Shown: positions 45,643-54,088 of the stretch, one piece after another
How the letters are laid out: each line of letters opens with the position of its first letter
Numbering within the stretch: position 1 is the stretch's first letter
Assembly: GCF_012985205.1 (NCBI RefSeq)
Contig: NZ_JABEKS010000001.1
Coordinates: 1,984,001-2,048,000 of the forward strand
Direction: 5' to 3'
From: Planctomonas sp. JC2975
Lineage (GTDB): Bacteria > Actinomycetota > Actinomycetes > Actinomycetales > Microbacteriaceae
Length of the DNA: 64,000 nt
Position numbers and translations under genes: made by a program
Notes under the pieces: generated by a model
What the model was told of the DNA's origin: nothing
The model's input: only the letters and a program-made list of their open reading frames with translations
Database searches by the model: none

Positions 45643-45654
45643 TGGTCAGCGCTC

Positions 45655-46647
45655 CTAAGATCGCGCCCGCGTGCGCGGGTCGATGAGTCCGTACAGCACG
45701 TCGACCACGAGGTTCGCGGCGAGCACCGAGAGTGAGATGACGAGGAAGACGCCCTGCATGAGCGCGTAGTCGTCGTTCGAGACGGCGGTGAAGAGCAGCT
45801 GTCCGATGCCTGGATAGCTGAAGACCTGCTCCGTGACGATGGATCCCGACACGACGAATCCGAGTGAGATCGCGAAACCCGACAGCGACGGGAGGACGGC
45901 GTTGCGCGCGGCGTAGGTCATGCGCACGCGCCTGGGATTGAGACCCTTCGCCTCTGCCGTGACGATGTAGTCCTCGGAGAGCGTTGAGACCATCATGTTG
46001 CGCATGCCGAGCATCCAGCCGCCGATCGAGGAGATCACGATGGTCAGTGCCGGGAGGAACCCGTAATAGATGGCGCTGCCGATGAAGTCGAGCGTGAAGC
46101 CGGGGGTGGTGGTGGTGACGTCGTACCCGCCGGCGAACGGGAACAGCGGTATGACCCGCGTGAACACGAGCACCAGGATCAGGGCCAGCCAGAAGTACGG
46201 GACGGCCTGGAACATGGTCGTCACCGGGATGAGGTTGTCGAGCCAGGACCCGCGCTTCCATCCGGCGAGCATGCCGAGGCCGACGCCGAGAACGAAGGAG
46301 ATGATCGTCGCGATGCCGATGAGGGCGATGGTCCAGGGCAGCGCCTGGCCGATCACCGTCGTGACCTGCTCGGGATAGTTGGTCAGCGAGATGCCGAGGT
46401 TTCCGTGCAGCAGGTTGACGAGGTAGTCGCCGTACTGCTGGAGGAGGCTGCCGCTCGAGCCGCCGAGTTCGACCTCGAGAGCGTGCCTCGTGCCCGGCGT
46501 GATCGGCTGTCCCGCCGCGCCCATTTTGGCGATCATGATGTCGACGGGGTTGCCGGGCATCAACCGCGGGATCAAGAAGTTGAGCGTCACCGCGGCCCAG
46601 AGGGCAACGAGATAGAACGCGATTTTCTGCAGGTAGAACCGCATCAT
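45655..46647 (-). CDS. Opp/Dpp-type ABC permease (B subunit)
   Basis: 330 residues with six membrane helices. The opening FYLQKIAFYLVALWAAVTLNFLIPRLMPGNP is typical of DppB/OppB apart from a slightly longer lead, and the EAA loop is TAEAKGLNPRRVRMTYAARN. Two consecutive ATG codons at the start make 46647 or 46644 equally possible. It lies 12 bases upstream of the C subunit and downstream of the binding-protein gene, from which it is separated by a stem-loop. Confidence 0.93.
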   Translation of the reverse strand: MMRFYLQKIAFYLVALWAAVTLNFLIPRLMPGNPVDIMIAKMGAAGQPITPGTRHALEVELGGSSGSLLQQYGDYLVNLLHGNLGISLTNYPEQVTTVIGQALPWTIALIGIATIISFVLGVGLGMLAGWKRGSWLDNLIPVTTMFQAVPYFWLALILVLVFTRVIPLFPFAGGYDVTTTTPGFTLDFIGSAIYYGFLPALTIVISSIGGWMLGMRNMMVSTLSEDYIVTAEAKGLNPRRVRMTYAARNAVLPSLSGFAISLGFVVSGSIVTEQVFSYPGIGQLLFTAVSNDDYALMQGVFLVISLSVLAANLVVDVLYGLIDPRTRARS

Positions 46648-46665
46648 TCTGCTTTCTCACGTGCT

Positions 46666-46703
46666 GGAGCCGGACGGATGCGCGAGGGCATCCGCCCGGC
46701 TCC
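46666..46703 (-). terminator. Intercistronic stem-loop after binding-protein gene
   Basis: 16-bp stem (46666-46681 with 46688-46703, one mismatch) and a 6-base loop, in the 74-base gap between the binding protein and permease genes. Such structures commonly raise binding-protein mRNA above that of the permeases. Confidence 0.72.
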
Positions 46704-46721
46704 GGCCCTATCGCGTGATGG

Positions 46722-48425
46722 CTACTTCGTGACCGGACGGATCGTCTTCAGCACGATTCCGACACCCCAGTTGCCGCCCCACGGAAGCGGGAACGCGTAC
46801 TGGTTGTCCTGGCTCGGCCATCCGGTGGCGCGCGAGTTGTTGTACTCGGCGAGCGCGGAGTTCACGTAGACGGGCACGTACGGCATGTCCTTGACGATCT
46901 GGTCCTGGATCGTCTTGTACGCGGCCTGCTTCACCGAGTTGTCGTTCGTGGTGGCGAGCTGCTTGATGGCGGCATCCACCGACGAGTTGGAGTAACGCGA
47001 CGTGTTGGTGGAGGGCGCAGGGTCGCCGACCTTGGCCGTCGCCGACGACGCGAGGTACGCGCTGTACTGGTAGTACGGGTCGGAGGAGACGCCCATGTTG
47101 ATGGAGTTCATCGACATCTGGAACTTGCCGGTCGACTCGGACTGGCTCCACGCGTTCTGCGCCATCTGCTGAACGGTCAGCTTGATGCCCGCGTTCTTGA
47201 ACTGGCCCTGCAGAAGCTGGCAGATCGTGTCGTAGTCAGTCCAGCCGGAGACCACGTTGATCGACAGGTCGAGCTCCTGGCCGTCCTTCGCGTAGTAGCC
47301 GTTCGAGTTCAGCTTCCAGCCGTCGGCCTCGAGGAGGCTCTTCGCCTTGGCCGTGTTGGCCGTCTGCGGCACCTCGAGGTAGTCCGGGTTGGTGATCTGG
47401 GACTTGTTGACCGTGTTGAGCAGGAGCGACGACGATGCCGGAGCGCTGAATCCCGCTGCGGCCTGGGTGTCGAGCTGCTTGCGGTCCATGGCGTAGTACA
47501 TGGCCTGGCGGACGGCGACGTCCGTCTGCGGGCCGGTGCATCCGAGGTCCGCGTTGGAGCACGTGAAGAGCGCCGTCGTCGCCTGCGGCGAGTTGGAGTA
47601 ACTGAGGTTCTTGTGCTTCGACATGATGTTCTTCAGCGTCGGCAGGAACGAACCCATGTAGTCGGTCTGGCCTGCTTCGAGTGCCGAGGTGGCGGCATCC
47701 GCGTTGGCGAGTGAGATGTAGCGGACCTGGTCCACCTTGGGCGCGTTGTCGCCGGTACCCCAGTAGTTCGGGTTCTTCTCGAGCACGAAGCTCTGCGGCG
47801 TGAAGCTCTTGAGCACGTACGGACCGGTGCCGACGGGCGTCGTGTTGGTGACCTTCGTCGGGTCGGAGATCTTGGACCAGATCTTCTGCGGGACGATCGG
47901 CTCGTTGCCGAGGATCTGCGGCTCGAGCGTGAACGAGGTCGACGGGAAGGTGAGCACGACGGTGTCGTCTGCGGTCTTCTTCGCGACCCACTTGGTGCCG
48001 GAGGTGTTCAGCGCGGGGTTGTTCGAAACGAGGTTCAGCGAGTACACGACATCGTCGGCGCTCTCGGGGGAGCCGTCGGAGAACTTGACGCCCTGACGCA
48101 CCTTCACGGTGAGCTCTGTGCCGTCGGAGTTCCAGCTGTACGAGGTGCCCAGCAGGGATACCGGCTTCTCAGCGCGAGCCTTGTTGTAGTAGAAGAGCGG
48201 CTCATAGAGCACGCCGTTGGTGGGCTGCAGGTACGCGCCCGTGTTGTTGAGCGGGTTGAAGTTCTCCGTGAAGTTTCCGACCTGCCCGCTGAAGAGCGTG
48301 ACCGAGCTGGTGCCGGAGGCGCTCTTGGTGCCGCTCGATGAACAGCCCGAGAGAGCGAGCGTGGCCGCTGCCGCGACCGCGACCATCGCGACGCCGAGAC
48401 GGAGCCCTGTGCTGCGTGGAGACAT
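46722..48425 (-). CDS. ABC transporter solute-binding lipoprotein (family 5)
   Basis: 567 residues from the ATG at 48425, preceded by GAAAGGA. A signal with lipobox ALSGC precedes a large family-5 binding domain (FNPLNNTGAYLQPTNGVLYEPLF, RQGVKFSDGSPESADDVVYS, GTGPYVLKSFTPQSFVLEKNPNYWG). In actinobacteria proteins of this family bind either peptides or oligosaccharides; the neighbouring beta-mannosidase and ROK regulator favour a beta-linked oligosaccharide. It is the first gene of the importer operon and has a good promoter upstream. Confidence 0.93.
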   Translation of the reverse strand: MSPRSTGLRLGVAMVAVAAAATLALSGCSSSGTKSASGTSSVTLFSGQVGNFTENFNPLNNTGAYLQPTNGVLYEPLFYYNKARAEKPVSLLGTSYSWNSDGTELTVKVRQGVKFSDGSPESADDVVYSLNLVSNNPALNTSGTKWVAKKTADDTVVLTFPSTSFTLEPQILGNEPIVPQKIWSKISDPTKVTNTTPVGTGPYVLKSFTPQSFVLEKNPNYWGTGDNAPKVDQVRYISLANADAATSALEAGQTDYMGSFLPTLKNIMSKHKNLSYSNSPQATTALFTCSNADLGCTGPQTDVAVRQAMYYAMDRKQLDTQAAAGFSAPASSSLLLNTVNKSQITNPDYLEVPQTANTAKAKSLLEADGWKLNSNGYYAKDGQELDLSINVVSGWTDYDTICQLLQGQFKNAGIKLTVQQMAQNAWSQSESTGKFQMSMNSINMGVSSDPYYQYSAYLASSATAKVGDPAPSTNTSRYSNSSVDAAIKQLATTNDNSVKQAAYKTIQDQIVKDMPYVPVYVNSALAEYNNSRATGWPSQDNQYAFPLPWGGNWGVGIVLKTIRPVTK

Positions 48426-48505
48426 CCTTGTCCTTTCGTTGACCGGAGGAGTGCGGTGCAAGGTGACCGCTTCCGCAACGAAGGACGCTTCGTTGCGATG
48501 GGTCT

Positions 48506-48534
48506 TTCTTAGGTCACTTTATAAAGCGTGTCAA
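48506..48534 (-). promoter_or_regulatory. Importer promoter with CTTTATAAAG palindrome
   Basis: On the minus strand TTGACA (48529-48534) and TAAGAA (48506-48511) are separated by exactly 17 bases, a good housekeeping promoter about 80 bases before the binding-protein gene. The spacer contains the perfect 10-base palindrome CTTTATAAAG (48517-48526), placed where a repressor would block the polymerase. The divergent ROK regulator is the obvious candidate to bind it. Confidence 0.68.
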
Positions 48535-48584
48535 GTTAGTATCCTGTGCGAGGATTCCGATGTTCGTGACGGGAGGAGGCCGGG

Positions 48585-49796
48585 ATGCCACGACAACGCG
48601 CCACACTCGTCGGCGGCACGAGCAAGGGCGTCGTGCTCGACCTCATCCGCGCCCAGGGGCCGATCAGCAGGGTCGCTCTCTCCGAGGCGACGGGTCTCAC
48701 GCAGGCGACGATGTCCACTGTGGTGCGGCAGCTCCTCGACGACGGGCTGGTCGTGGAGACGGGCAGAGGCGAGTCGACGGGCGGCAAGCCTCCCGTCATG
48801 CTCGACGTGAATCCGAGTTCGCGCTTCGCGGTCGGCGTGCAGTTCGGGATCGAGTCGCTGACCTACGTCGTGATCAACCTCGCCGGCGACATCGTCGGGC
48901 GCACGCGCACCGGCGGCAGCGGACGCGCAGCTCCGCGGGCCATGGTCGACCGCATCGCATCCGAGATCGAGCAGACTCTCGCCGGACTCGGGATCGACAA
49001 GAGCTCCGTGGTCGGCGTCGGCGTCGTCGCCCCAGGCCCGATCGACCCTCAGCGCGGCCTCATTCTGCACTCACCGCATCTGGCTGCCTGGCGAGACGTA
49101 CCGGTGCGAGAGATGCTCGCCGAGGCCATCGATCTCCCCGTGCTCCTCGACAACGACGCGACAGCCGCGGCGCTCGGCGACTTCTGGAGCGGCAGGCTCG
49201 ATGATGCTGTTGCGCATGCCACGATCTACATGGGAACCGGAATCGGCTCCGGCGTCCTCATCGACGGCATCGTGTTCCGTGGCGCGAGCTCGAACGCGGG
49301 CGAGCTCGGACAGATCGTGGTCACCGGCCGGGACGGAACGTGGACCACTCTCGAAGAAGTCGCCGATCCGGGAGCAGTCGTGCGGCGCGCGCACGAGCTC
49401 GGACACGCGGACCGGCTCAAGCTGGCCGGTCACGACGAGTTCGAGGACTTCCGCACCATAGCGATGGCGGCCGTGCGCGGTGACGACGAGGCGGCAGCGC
49501 TGATCGAGGAATCCGCGGAATTACTGGCCAACGGCGTGCTCACCATGGCGAATCTCTTCGACCTCGATTCGGTGTCGCTCGCCGGACCGGCATTCACGGT
49601 CGCCGGCCCCACCTACGCCCGCGCCATAGCGCACCGTCTCGACACCGACTTCTTCGTGCGATCGCAGCACTCGGTTCGGGTGCGCCTGTCGACGGACGCC
49701 TCGGACGCCGCCGCCGTCGGGGGCGCAGCACTCGTGATGCAGACGGAGCTGTCCCCGCGGGTCATGGGGCTGAACACGCCGTCCGGGGTCCACTGA
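48585..49796 (+). CDS. ROK family transcriptional regulator
   Basis: 403 residues. N-terminal winged helix-turn-helix (VVLDLIRAQGPISRVALSEA, TGLTQATMSTVVRQLLDDGLV), followed by the ROK sugar-kinase-like domain with LLDNDATAAALGDFWSGRLDDA and TIYMGTGIGSGVLIDG. The zinc-binding cysteine motif of many ROK proteins is not apparent. The ATG at 48585 follows GGGAGGAGG. It is divergent from the importer operon and likely represses it in the absence of the sugar. Confidence 0.92.
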   Translation: MPRQRATLVGGTSKGVVLDLIRAQGPISRVALSEATGLTQATMSTVVRQLLDDGLVVETGRGESTGGKPPVMLDVNPSSRFAVGVQFGIESLTYVVINLAGDIVGRTRTGGSGRAAPRAMVDRIASEIEQTLAGLGIDKSSVVGVGVVAPGPIDPQRGLILHSPHLAAWRDVPVREMLAEAIDLPVLLDNDATAAALGDFWSGRLDDAVAHATIYMGTGIGSGVLIDGIVFRGASSNAGELGQIVVTGRDGTWTTLEEVADPGAVVRRAHELGHADRLKLAGHDEFEDFRTIAMAAVRGDDEAAALIEESAELLANGVLTMANLFDLDSVSLAGPAFTVAGPTYARAIAHRLDTDFFVRSQHSVRVRLSTDASDAAAVGGAALVMQTELSPRVMGLNTPSGVH

Positions 49797-49880
49797 GCTC
49801 ACCCGTGCCCCGGCGATGAGTCGCAGGAGGTCGGCACCACCACGGCTCGTGCGATCCCCTGCTGCGTCACGACGACGGCA

Positions 49881-52814
49881 TCACGAGGCGGGGCGAGTCG
49901 CCTCCTCGAGCACCTCGAGCACGTGACGGTACGGGCGCCCTGTCGCTCGTGACATGCCGATCTCGCAGGTGCGGTTGGCCGAGACGTACGCGTCGAACTC
50001 GCGCTCTCCGAGCTCCAGCGCCTCGGCGGACGTGGCGGATGCCGTGAGCTCCGGATGCAGCATCCCGCGGTCCCCTGCGAAGGCGCAGCAACCCCACGCG
50101 TCCGGCTCGTAGACCTCGTCGGCGACGAACGCGCAGACGGCATCGAGGGCGGCATCCACGTGCAGCGCGGCGGTGGAACACGTGCGGTGCACGGCGACGG
50201 ATGCGAGGCGGCGGGTCGCGGTCAGGTGCGGCAGCAGCATGCGGCCGGCGAACTCGGTCGCGTCGACGAACCGCAGTCCTGCGCCCGACTCGGCAGCCAG
50301 ATGCTGCATGGTCTCCAGCCCCTCCGTGCAGGATGCCGCGTCGCAGACGACGTCGAGACGGCCGCCTCCGCTCGCCTTCAGCAGCGCGGGCAGCACACGG
50401 TCGGACATGTCGCGATACCCGTGCAGATGCCCCTTGGACTTCCACGGGGTGCCGCAGCAGAGGCCGTCGATGCCGTCGGGCACGATCAGGCGTGCGCCGG
50501 CGCGTGCGGCGAGCCTGCGCAGGGCTTCGGCGGATCCGATGCCGCCGGCCTCTGGGCCGAACATCGTCCCGACGCATGCCGAGAAGAAGACCACCTCGGT
50601 GGCGGCGCCGTCCGGCAGGCTGGTGCCGGACTCCCCCGGTTCGCTCGTGCCGCGCGTCCGTCCGCCCGCCGGCAAGCCGGCGTCGTAGTGCGGAACGGTC
50701 TCGGTGCCGAAGACGGCACGTGCCGCCGTGGTTGCCGCACCGACGAGCGAGGGCGGCAGCGTGTGCGCGACGGTCAGCGCCGTCGACGCGACGCGGGTCG
50801 ACGCCTCCCAGTGGTGCGCCGCCGTGCGCCACGCCCGATCCAGCAGCGGAGTCGGCTCCTCGGCGCGCAGCCGACGCACGAGGTCGCCCGTGTTGATGTC
50901 GACGGGACAGGCGACGGCGCACATGCCGTCGACGGCGCACGTGTCGACGCCGTCGTATCCGTAATCCTGCTCGAGCTCCGCCACGAGCTCGTCGTCGCCT
51001 GCCGCCCTGGCCCGCTCGACCTCGCGGCGCAGCACGATGCGTTGACGCGGGGTGAGCGTGAGGTTCTTGCTCGGACAGACCGGCTCGCAGTATCCGCACT
51101 CAACGCAGCGGTCCACCTCGGTCTCGACCTGCGGCGCGGTCTTGATGTCGCGGAGGTAGAGCTCGGGATCGTCCGCGAGCAGCACACCGGGATTGAGCAT
51201 GCCGCTCGGGTCGGCGAGTCGCTTGATCTCGAGCATCATCGCGTAGAGCTCGTCGCCGTACTGACGACGCACGAACGGGGCCATCACGCGGCCTGTGCCG
51301 TGCTCGGCTTTCAGCGACCCGCCCTGGTCGAGCACCAGGTCGACCAAGTCGTCGGTGAACGCGCGGTACCTTGCCAAGGACGCGGCGTCGCCGAAGTCCT
51401 CGGTCAACATGAAATGCAGGTTGCCGTCCTTGGCGTGGCCGAAGACGACCGCCTCGTCGTAGCCGTGCTTGTCGAACAGTGCCGTCAAGGCTGTGCAGGT
51501 GTCGAGCAGCCGTTCGACCGGCACCACGATGTCCTCGAGCAGTGCCGTCGTCCCCGGCGAGCGAGCGCCGGCGACTGTGGCGTAGAGACCCTTGCGCACG
51601 TGCCAGAGCGCTGCGCGCTCGGCGGGATCCGACGAGAGGTCGACCGGGGATGCCAGCTGGAGGGCATCCAGGACGGGCCGGGCGTCCGCGAGCGCGGCGG
51701 CCAGCTGATCCGCATCCGCGGCCTGGAACTCGACGAGCAGCGCGGTGTGGTCGACCACCTCGAGCCTGCGGATCGCCTCCGGTGAGTCGGACGCGGCCTG
51801 CGCAACTCGAAGGGACGCGGCATCCATCAACTCGATGGTCGCGGGGCCGACGCTCACCAGGTCGGGCAGCGCGGCCGTCGCCTCCGCGAGGTTCGCGAAG
51901 ACCAGGAGGCCCGTCGCGATCGCCGGACGCAACGGCACTGTCGCGAACCTCGCCTCAGCGACCCAGGCCAGCGTGCCCTCGCTGCCGATCACGAGGTGCG
52001 CCAGGATGTCGACGGCGTGCTCGAAGTCGAGCAGGGCGTTGAGGCCGTATCCCATGGTGTTCTTCATCGAGAACTGACGGCGGACTTCGGCCGCCGCATC
52101 CGGTGAGGCGAGGAGCCTGCGACGCAGCTCGAGCAGGCCGGCGTGCAGAATCGGCTCACGGTGGCGGAGGCGGGCGTCGGCGTCAGGGAGCGCCGTGTCG
52201 ACGACCGTGCCGCTGGGCAGCACGAAAAGCAGCGACTCGACGGTGCGGTAGCTGTTCTCCGTGATGCCGCACGCCATGCCGGACGAGTTGTTGGCGATCA
52301 CGCCGCCGATCGTGCAGGCGATCTCGCTCGCCGGATCCGGCCCGAGCCGGTATCCGTGGCGTGCGAGCCGGGTGTTCACCGCACGCACGGTGGCGCCGGG
52401 CTGAACGGTCACTCGTCTGCCGTCGTCCTCGATGCGGATCCCGCGGAACGCACGCCGCGTGTCCACCAGCACAGAACTCGTCACGCCCTGCCCCGACAGG
52501 CTGGTGCCGCCGGAGCGGAACGTGAGCGTTCGACGGGATGCCCTGGCACCGCCGAACACGGACCGCACCTCCTCGACGCTGCGCGGCGCCACCACCGCCT
52601 CGGGCACGAGCAGATAGTGGGACGCATCGTGCGCCGCCGCGTAGCGGTCGATGGAACGATCTCGGACTTCGAGTCCTGACAGGAACTCGCGCACCGCGGG
52701 TTCGCGGTCGCGGGCGGGGCCGGGATCCGTCCCGCTCGACGTCGCGGGCGCGTCGACGCTGACGCCCGTGCTCCCCGCTCCGGTGTCCCGATCGTCTGTT
52801 CGATGCTGTGCCAC
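49881..52814 (-). CDS. YdiJ-like FAD-linked oxidase fused to Fe-S/CCG domains
   Basis: 977 residues from the GTG at 52814 (GAGGGGAG upstream); the frame to 53123 adds Arg/Ser-rich residues without similarity. PCMH-type FAD domain (FRSGGTSLSGQGVTSSVLVD, IGGVIANNSSGMACG), FAD-oxidase C-domain (GHAKDGNLHFML, EHGTGRVMAPF), then two 4Fe-4S motifs (CVECGYCEPVCPS and CAVDGMCAVACP) and two CCG domains (GLCCGTPW and WGCCAFAGDRG). This is the layout of E. coli YdiJ and related D-lactate or D-2-hydroxyacid dehydrogenases. It should oxidise a D-2-hydroxyacid and pass electrons to the membrane. Confidence 0.92.
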   Translation of the reverse strand: MAQHRTDDRDTGAGSTGVSVDAPATSSGTDPGPARDREPAVREFLSGLEVRDRSIDRYAAAHDASHYLLVPEAVVAPRSVEEVRSVFGGARASRRTLTFRSGGTSLSGQGVTSSVLVDTRRAFRGIRIEDDGRRVTVQPGATVRAVNTRLARHGYRLGPDPASEIACTIGGVIANNSSGMACGITENSYRTVESLLFVLPSGTVVDTALPDADARLRHREPILHAGLLELRRRLLASPDAAAEVRRQFSMKNTMGYGLNALLDFEHAVDILAHLVIGSEGTLAWVAEARFATVPLRPAIATGLLVFANLAEATAALPDLVSVGPATIELMDAASLRVAQAASDSPEAIRRLEVVDHTALLVEFQAADADQLAAALADARPVLDALQLASPVDLSSDPAERAALWHVRKGLYATVAGARSPGTTALLEDIVVPVERLLDTCTALTALFDKHGYDEAVVFGHAKDGNLHFMLTEDFGDAASLARYRAFTDDLVDLVLDQGGSLKAEHGTGRVMAPFVRRQYGDELYAMMLEIKRLADPSGMLNPGVLLADDPELYLRDIKTAPQVETEVDRCVECGYCEPVCPSKNLTLTPRQRIVLRREVERARAAGDDELVAELEQDYGYDGVDTCAVDGMCAVACPVDINTGDLVRRLRAEEPTPLLDRAWRTAAHHWEASTRVASTALTVAHTLPPSLVGAATTAARAVFGTETVPHYDAGLPAGGRTRGTSEPGESGTSLPDGAATEVVFFSACVGTMFGPEAGGIGSAEALRRLAARAGARLIVPDGIDGLCCGTPWKSKGHLHGYRDMSDRVLPALLKASGGGRLDVVCDAASCTEGLETMQHLAAESGAGLRFVDATEFAGRMLLPHLTATRRLASVAVHRTCSTAALHVDAALDAVCAFVADEVYEPDAWGCCAFAGDRGMLHPELTASATSAEALELGEREFDAYVSANRTCEIGMSRATGRPYRHVLEVLEEATRPAS

Positions 52815-53151
52815 GCCCGCTCCCCTCGGCGGCCGCGCGAGGTCGGACGTCGCGGGCCGCTCGTGCTGAATCGTACGCCGACGGCGGATCCGCGATCCGA
52901 GAGCATCCTGTCCGTCGACTCCGGGGCGGGTTCGCCCCCCGGCAGGCACAGAGGATGACGGCGGATAATGGCGTGGCGGCCGCATCGCGCGACGGCGACC
53001 GCGGAGTCGCCGACGGCATCCGCTCGACGCGACTCTCCTGCACGAATCGGAGTCCCCCACGCCTGACGTACTGACGTTCCTCACGACGTTCTCGTTCAAC
53101 CCGTATGCGCTCGGGGTCATCATCGTCGCCGGTGGCCTCTACGGACTCGGA

Positions 53152-53946
53152 GTGTTCTTCGCGCACCGCAACGGGGTCAGGTGGCCCGCGTGGCCGATCG
53201 TCGCGTTCTACCTGCTCGGCCTCGGCTCGTACGCGTGGATCGAGTTCGGATTCCTCGGCACGTGGAGCACCGAGTTGCGGTGGGCGTTCACCACCAGGGT
53301 CGCGTTCCTCCTCTTCGTGGTGCCGGGGCTTCTCGCACTCGGACGTCCCGTCACGCTGGCGCGCTCCGCGATGTCGGGGCTGCCTGCGCGGGTGTTGGAC
53401 CGCATCCTGAAGTCGTGGCCCATACGGATGATGGGCAACGCGATCTTCGCGCCGGTCGTCGCCCTGATCGGCTTCAGCCTCTTCCTCACCCCGTTCGCGG
53501 CGGCTCTGCGCCTCGATCCGGCATGGGAGGCCGCCATCTCCATCGGCATCCCGTTGGTCGGCCTGCTGATGGTGCTGCCCGTCACCGACAGCGGACTGCT
53601 GCGCACGAGCCTCTTCATCACAGCGGAGTTCATGCTCGCGTTCGTCGAGCTGGTCCTGGATGCCGTGCCCGGCATCCTGCTGCGCCTCAACGAGTCCGTG
53701 CTCGACCATGCACCGCCCGTCATCGGGCTGCTGCCGCCGTGGTTCCCCTCCCCGCTTCACGACCAGCACCTGTCGGGCGACTTCCTGTGGTTCATCGCCG
53801 AGATCGCGGATGTGCCGGTGCTGATCATCCTGTTCATCCGGTGGATGCACTCCGATCGCCGCGAAGCCAAGAAGATGGACGAGCTCACGGACGAACAGAT
53901 GGACCAGCTCACGCAGGAACACCTGAAGCGGTACCAGCAGCACTGA
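53152..53946 (+). CDS. Cytochrome c oxidase assembly protein, CtaG/caa3 type
   Basis: 264 residues from a GTG at 53152, with about six membrane helices and a charged, Gln/Glu-rich C-tail. The pattern (TRVAFLLFVVPGLLALGRPVT, LPPWFPSPLHDQHLSGDFLWFIAEIAD) fits the CtaG_Cox11-unrelated caa3_CtaG family. The same frame is open and hydrophobic from about 53070 (LTFLTTFSFNPYALGVIIVAGGLYG with a break), which looks like the missing first helix, so the true start is probably upstream at a non-ATG codon such as CTG; I could not fix it. The 337-base interval 52815-53151 otherwise holds only the divergent promoters. Confidence 0.78.
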   Translation: MFFAHRNGVRWPAWPIVAFYLLGLGSYAWIEFGFLGTWSTELRWAFTTRVAFLLFVVPGLLALGRPVTLARSAMSGLPARVLDRILKSWPIRMMGNAIFAPVVALIGFSLFLTPFAAALRLDPAWEAAISIGIPLVGLLMVLPVTDSGLLRTSLFITAEFMLAFVELVLDAVPGILLRLNESVLDHAPPVIGLLPPWFPSPLHDQHLSGDFLWFIAEIADVPVLIILFIRWMHSDRREAKKMDELTDEQMDQLTQEHLKRYQQH

Positions 53947-53987
53947 GGTCGCGCCGGCGGCGTCACGTCACCACCGACAGCCGATTC

Positions 53988-54060
53988 GAAACAGCAGTGG
54001 TCACGCTCTCGCGCCGAGAACAGCAGGATGTCTGCTGTTGCGGACGACATCTGCTGTTTC
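53988..54060. repeat. Structured repeat, left copy (mirrors 55027-55099)
   Basis: Four octamers: AACAGCAG at 53990 and 54019, CTGCTGTT at 54032 and 54051. The inner pair forms an 8-bp hairpin with a 5-base loop; the outer pair extends to a 10-bp stem (53988-53997 with 54051-54060). The reverse complement of 55027-55099 has the same octamer spacing (29, 13, 19) and agrees at about 59 of 73 positions by eye. Confidence 0.88.
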
Positions 54061-54088
54061 CGGAACGTCTGGGGATCCCCGGCGGCGA

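Noticed and set aside
54019-54039. Simple rho-independent terminator of the ctaG-like gene
   Set aside because: Possible as a side function, but it does not explain the second stem or the mirrored copy beyond the next gene.
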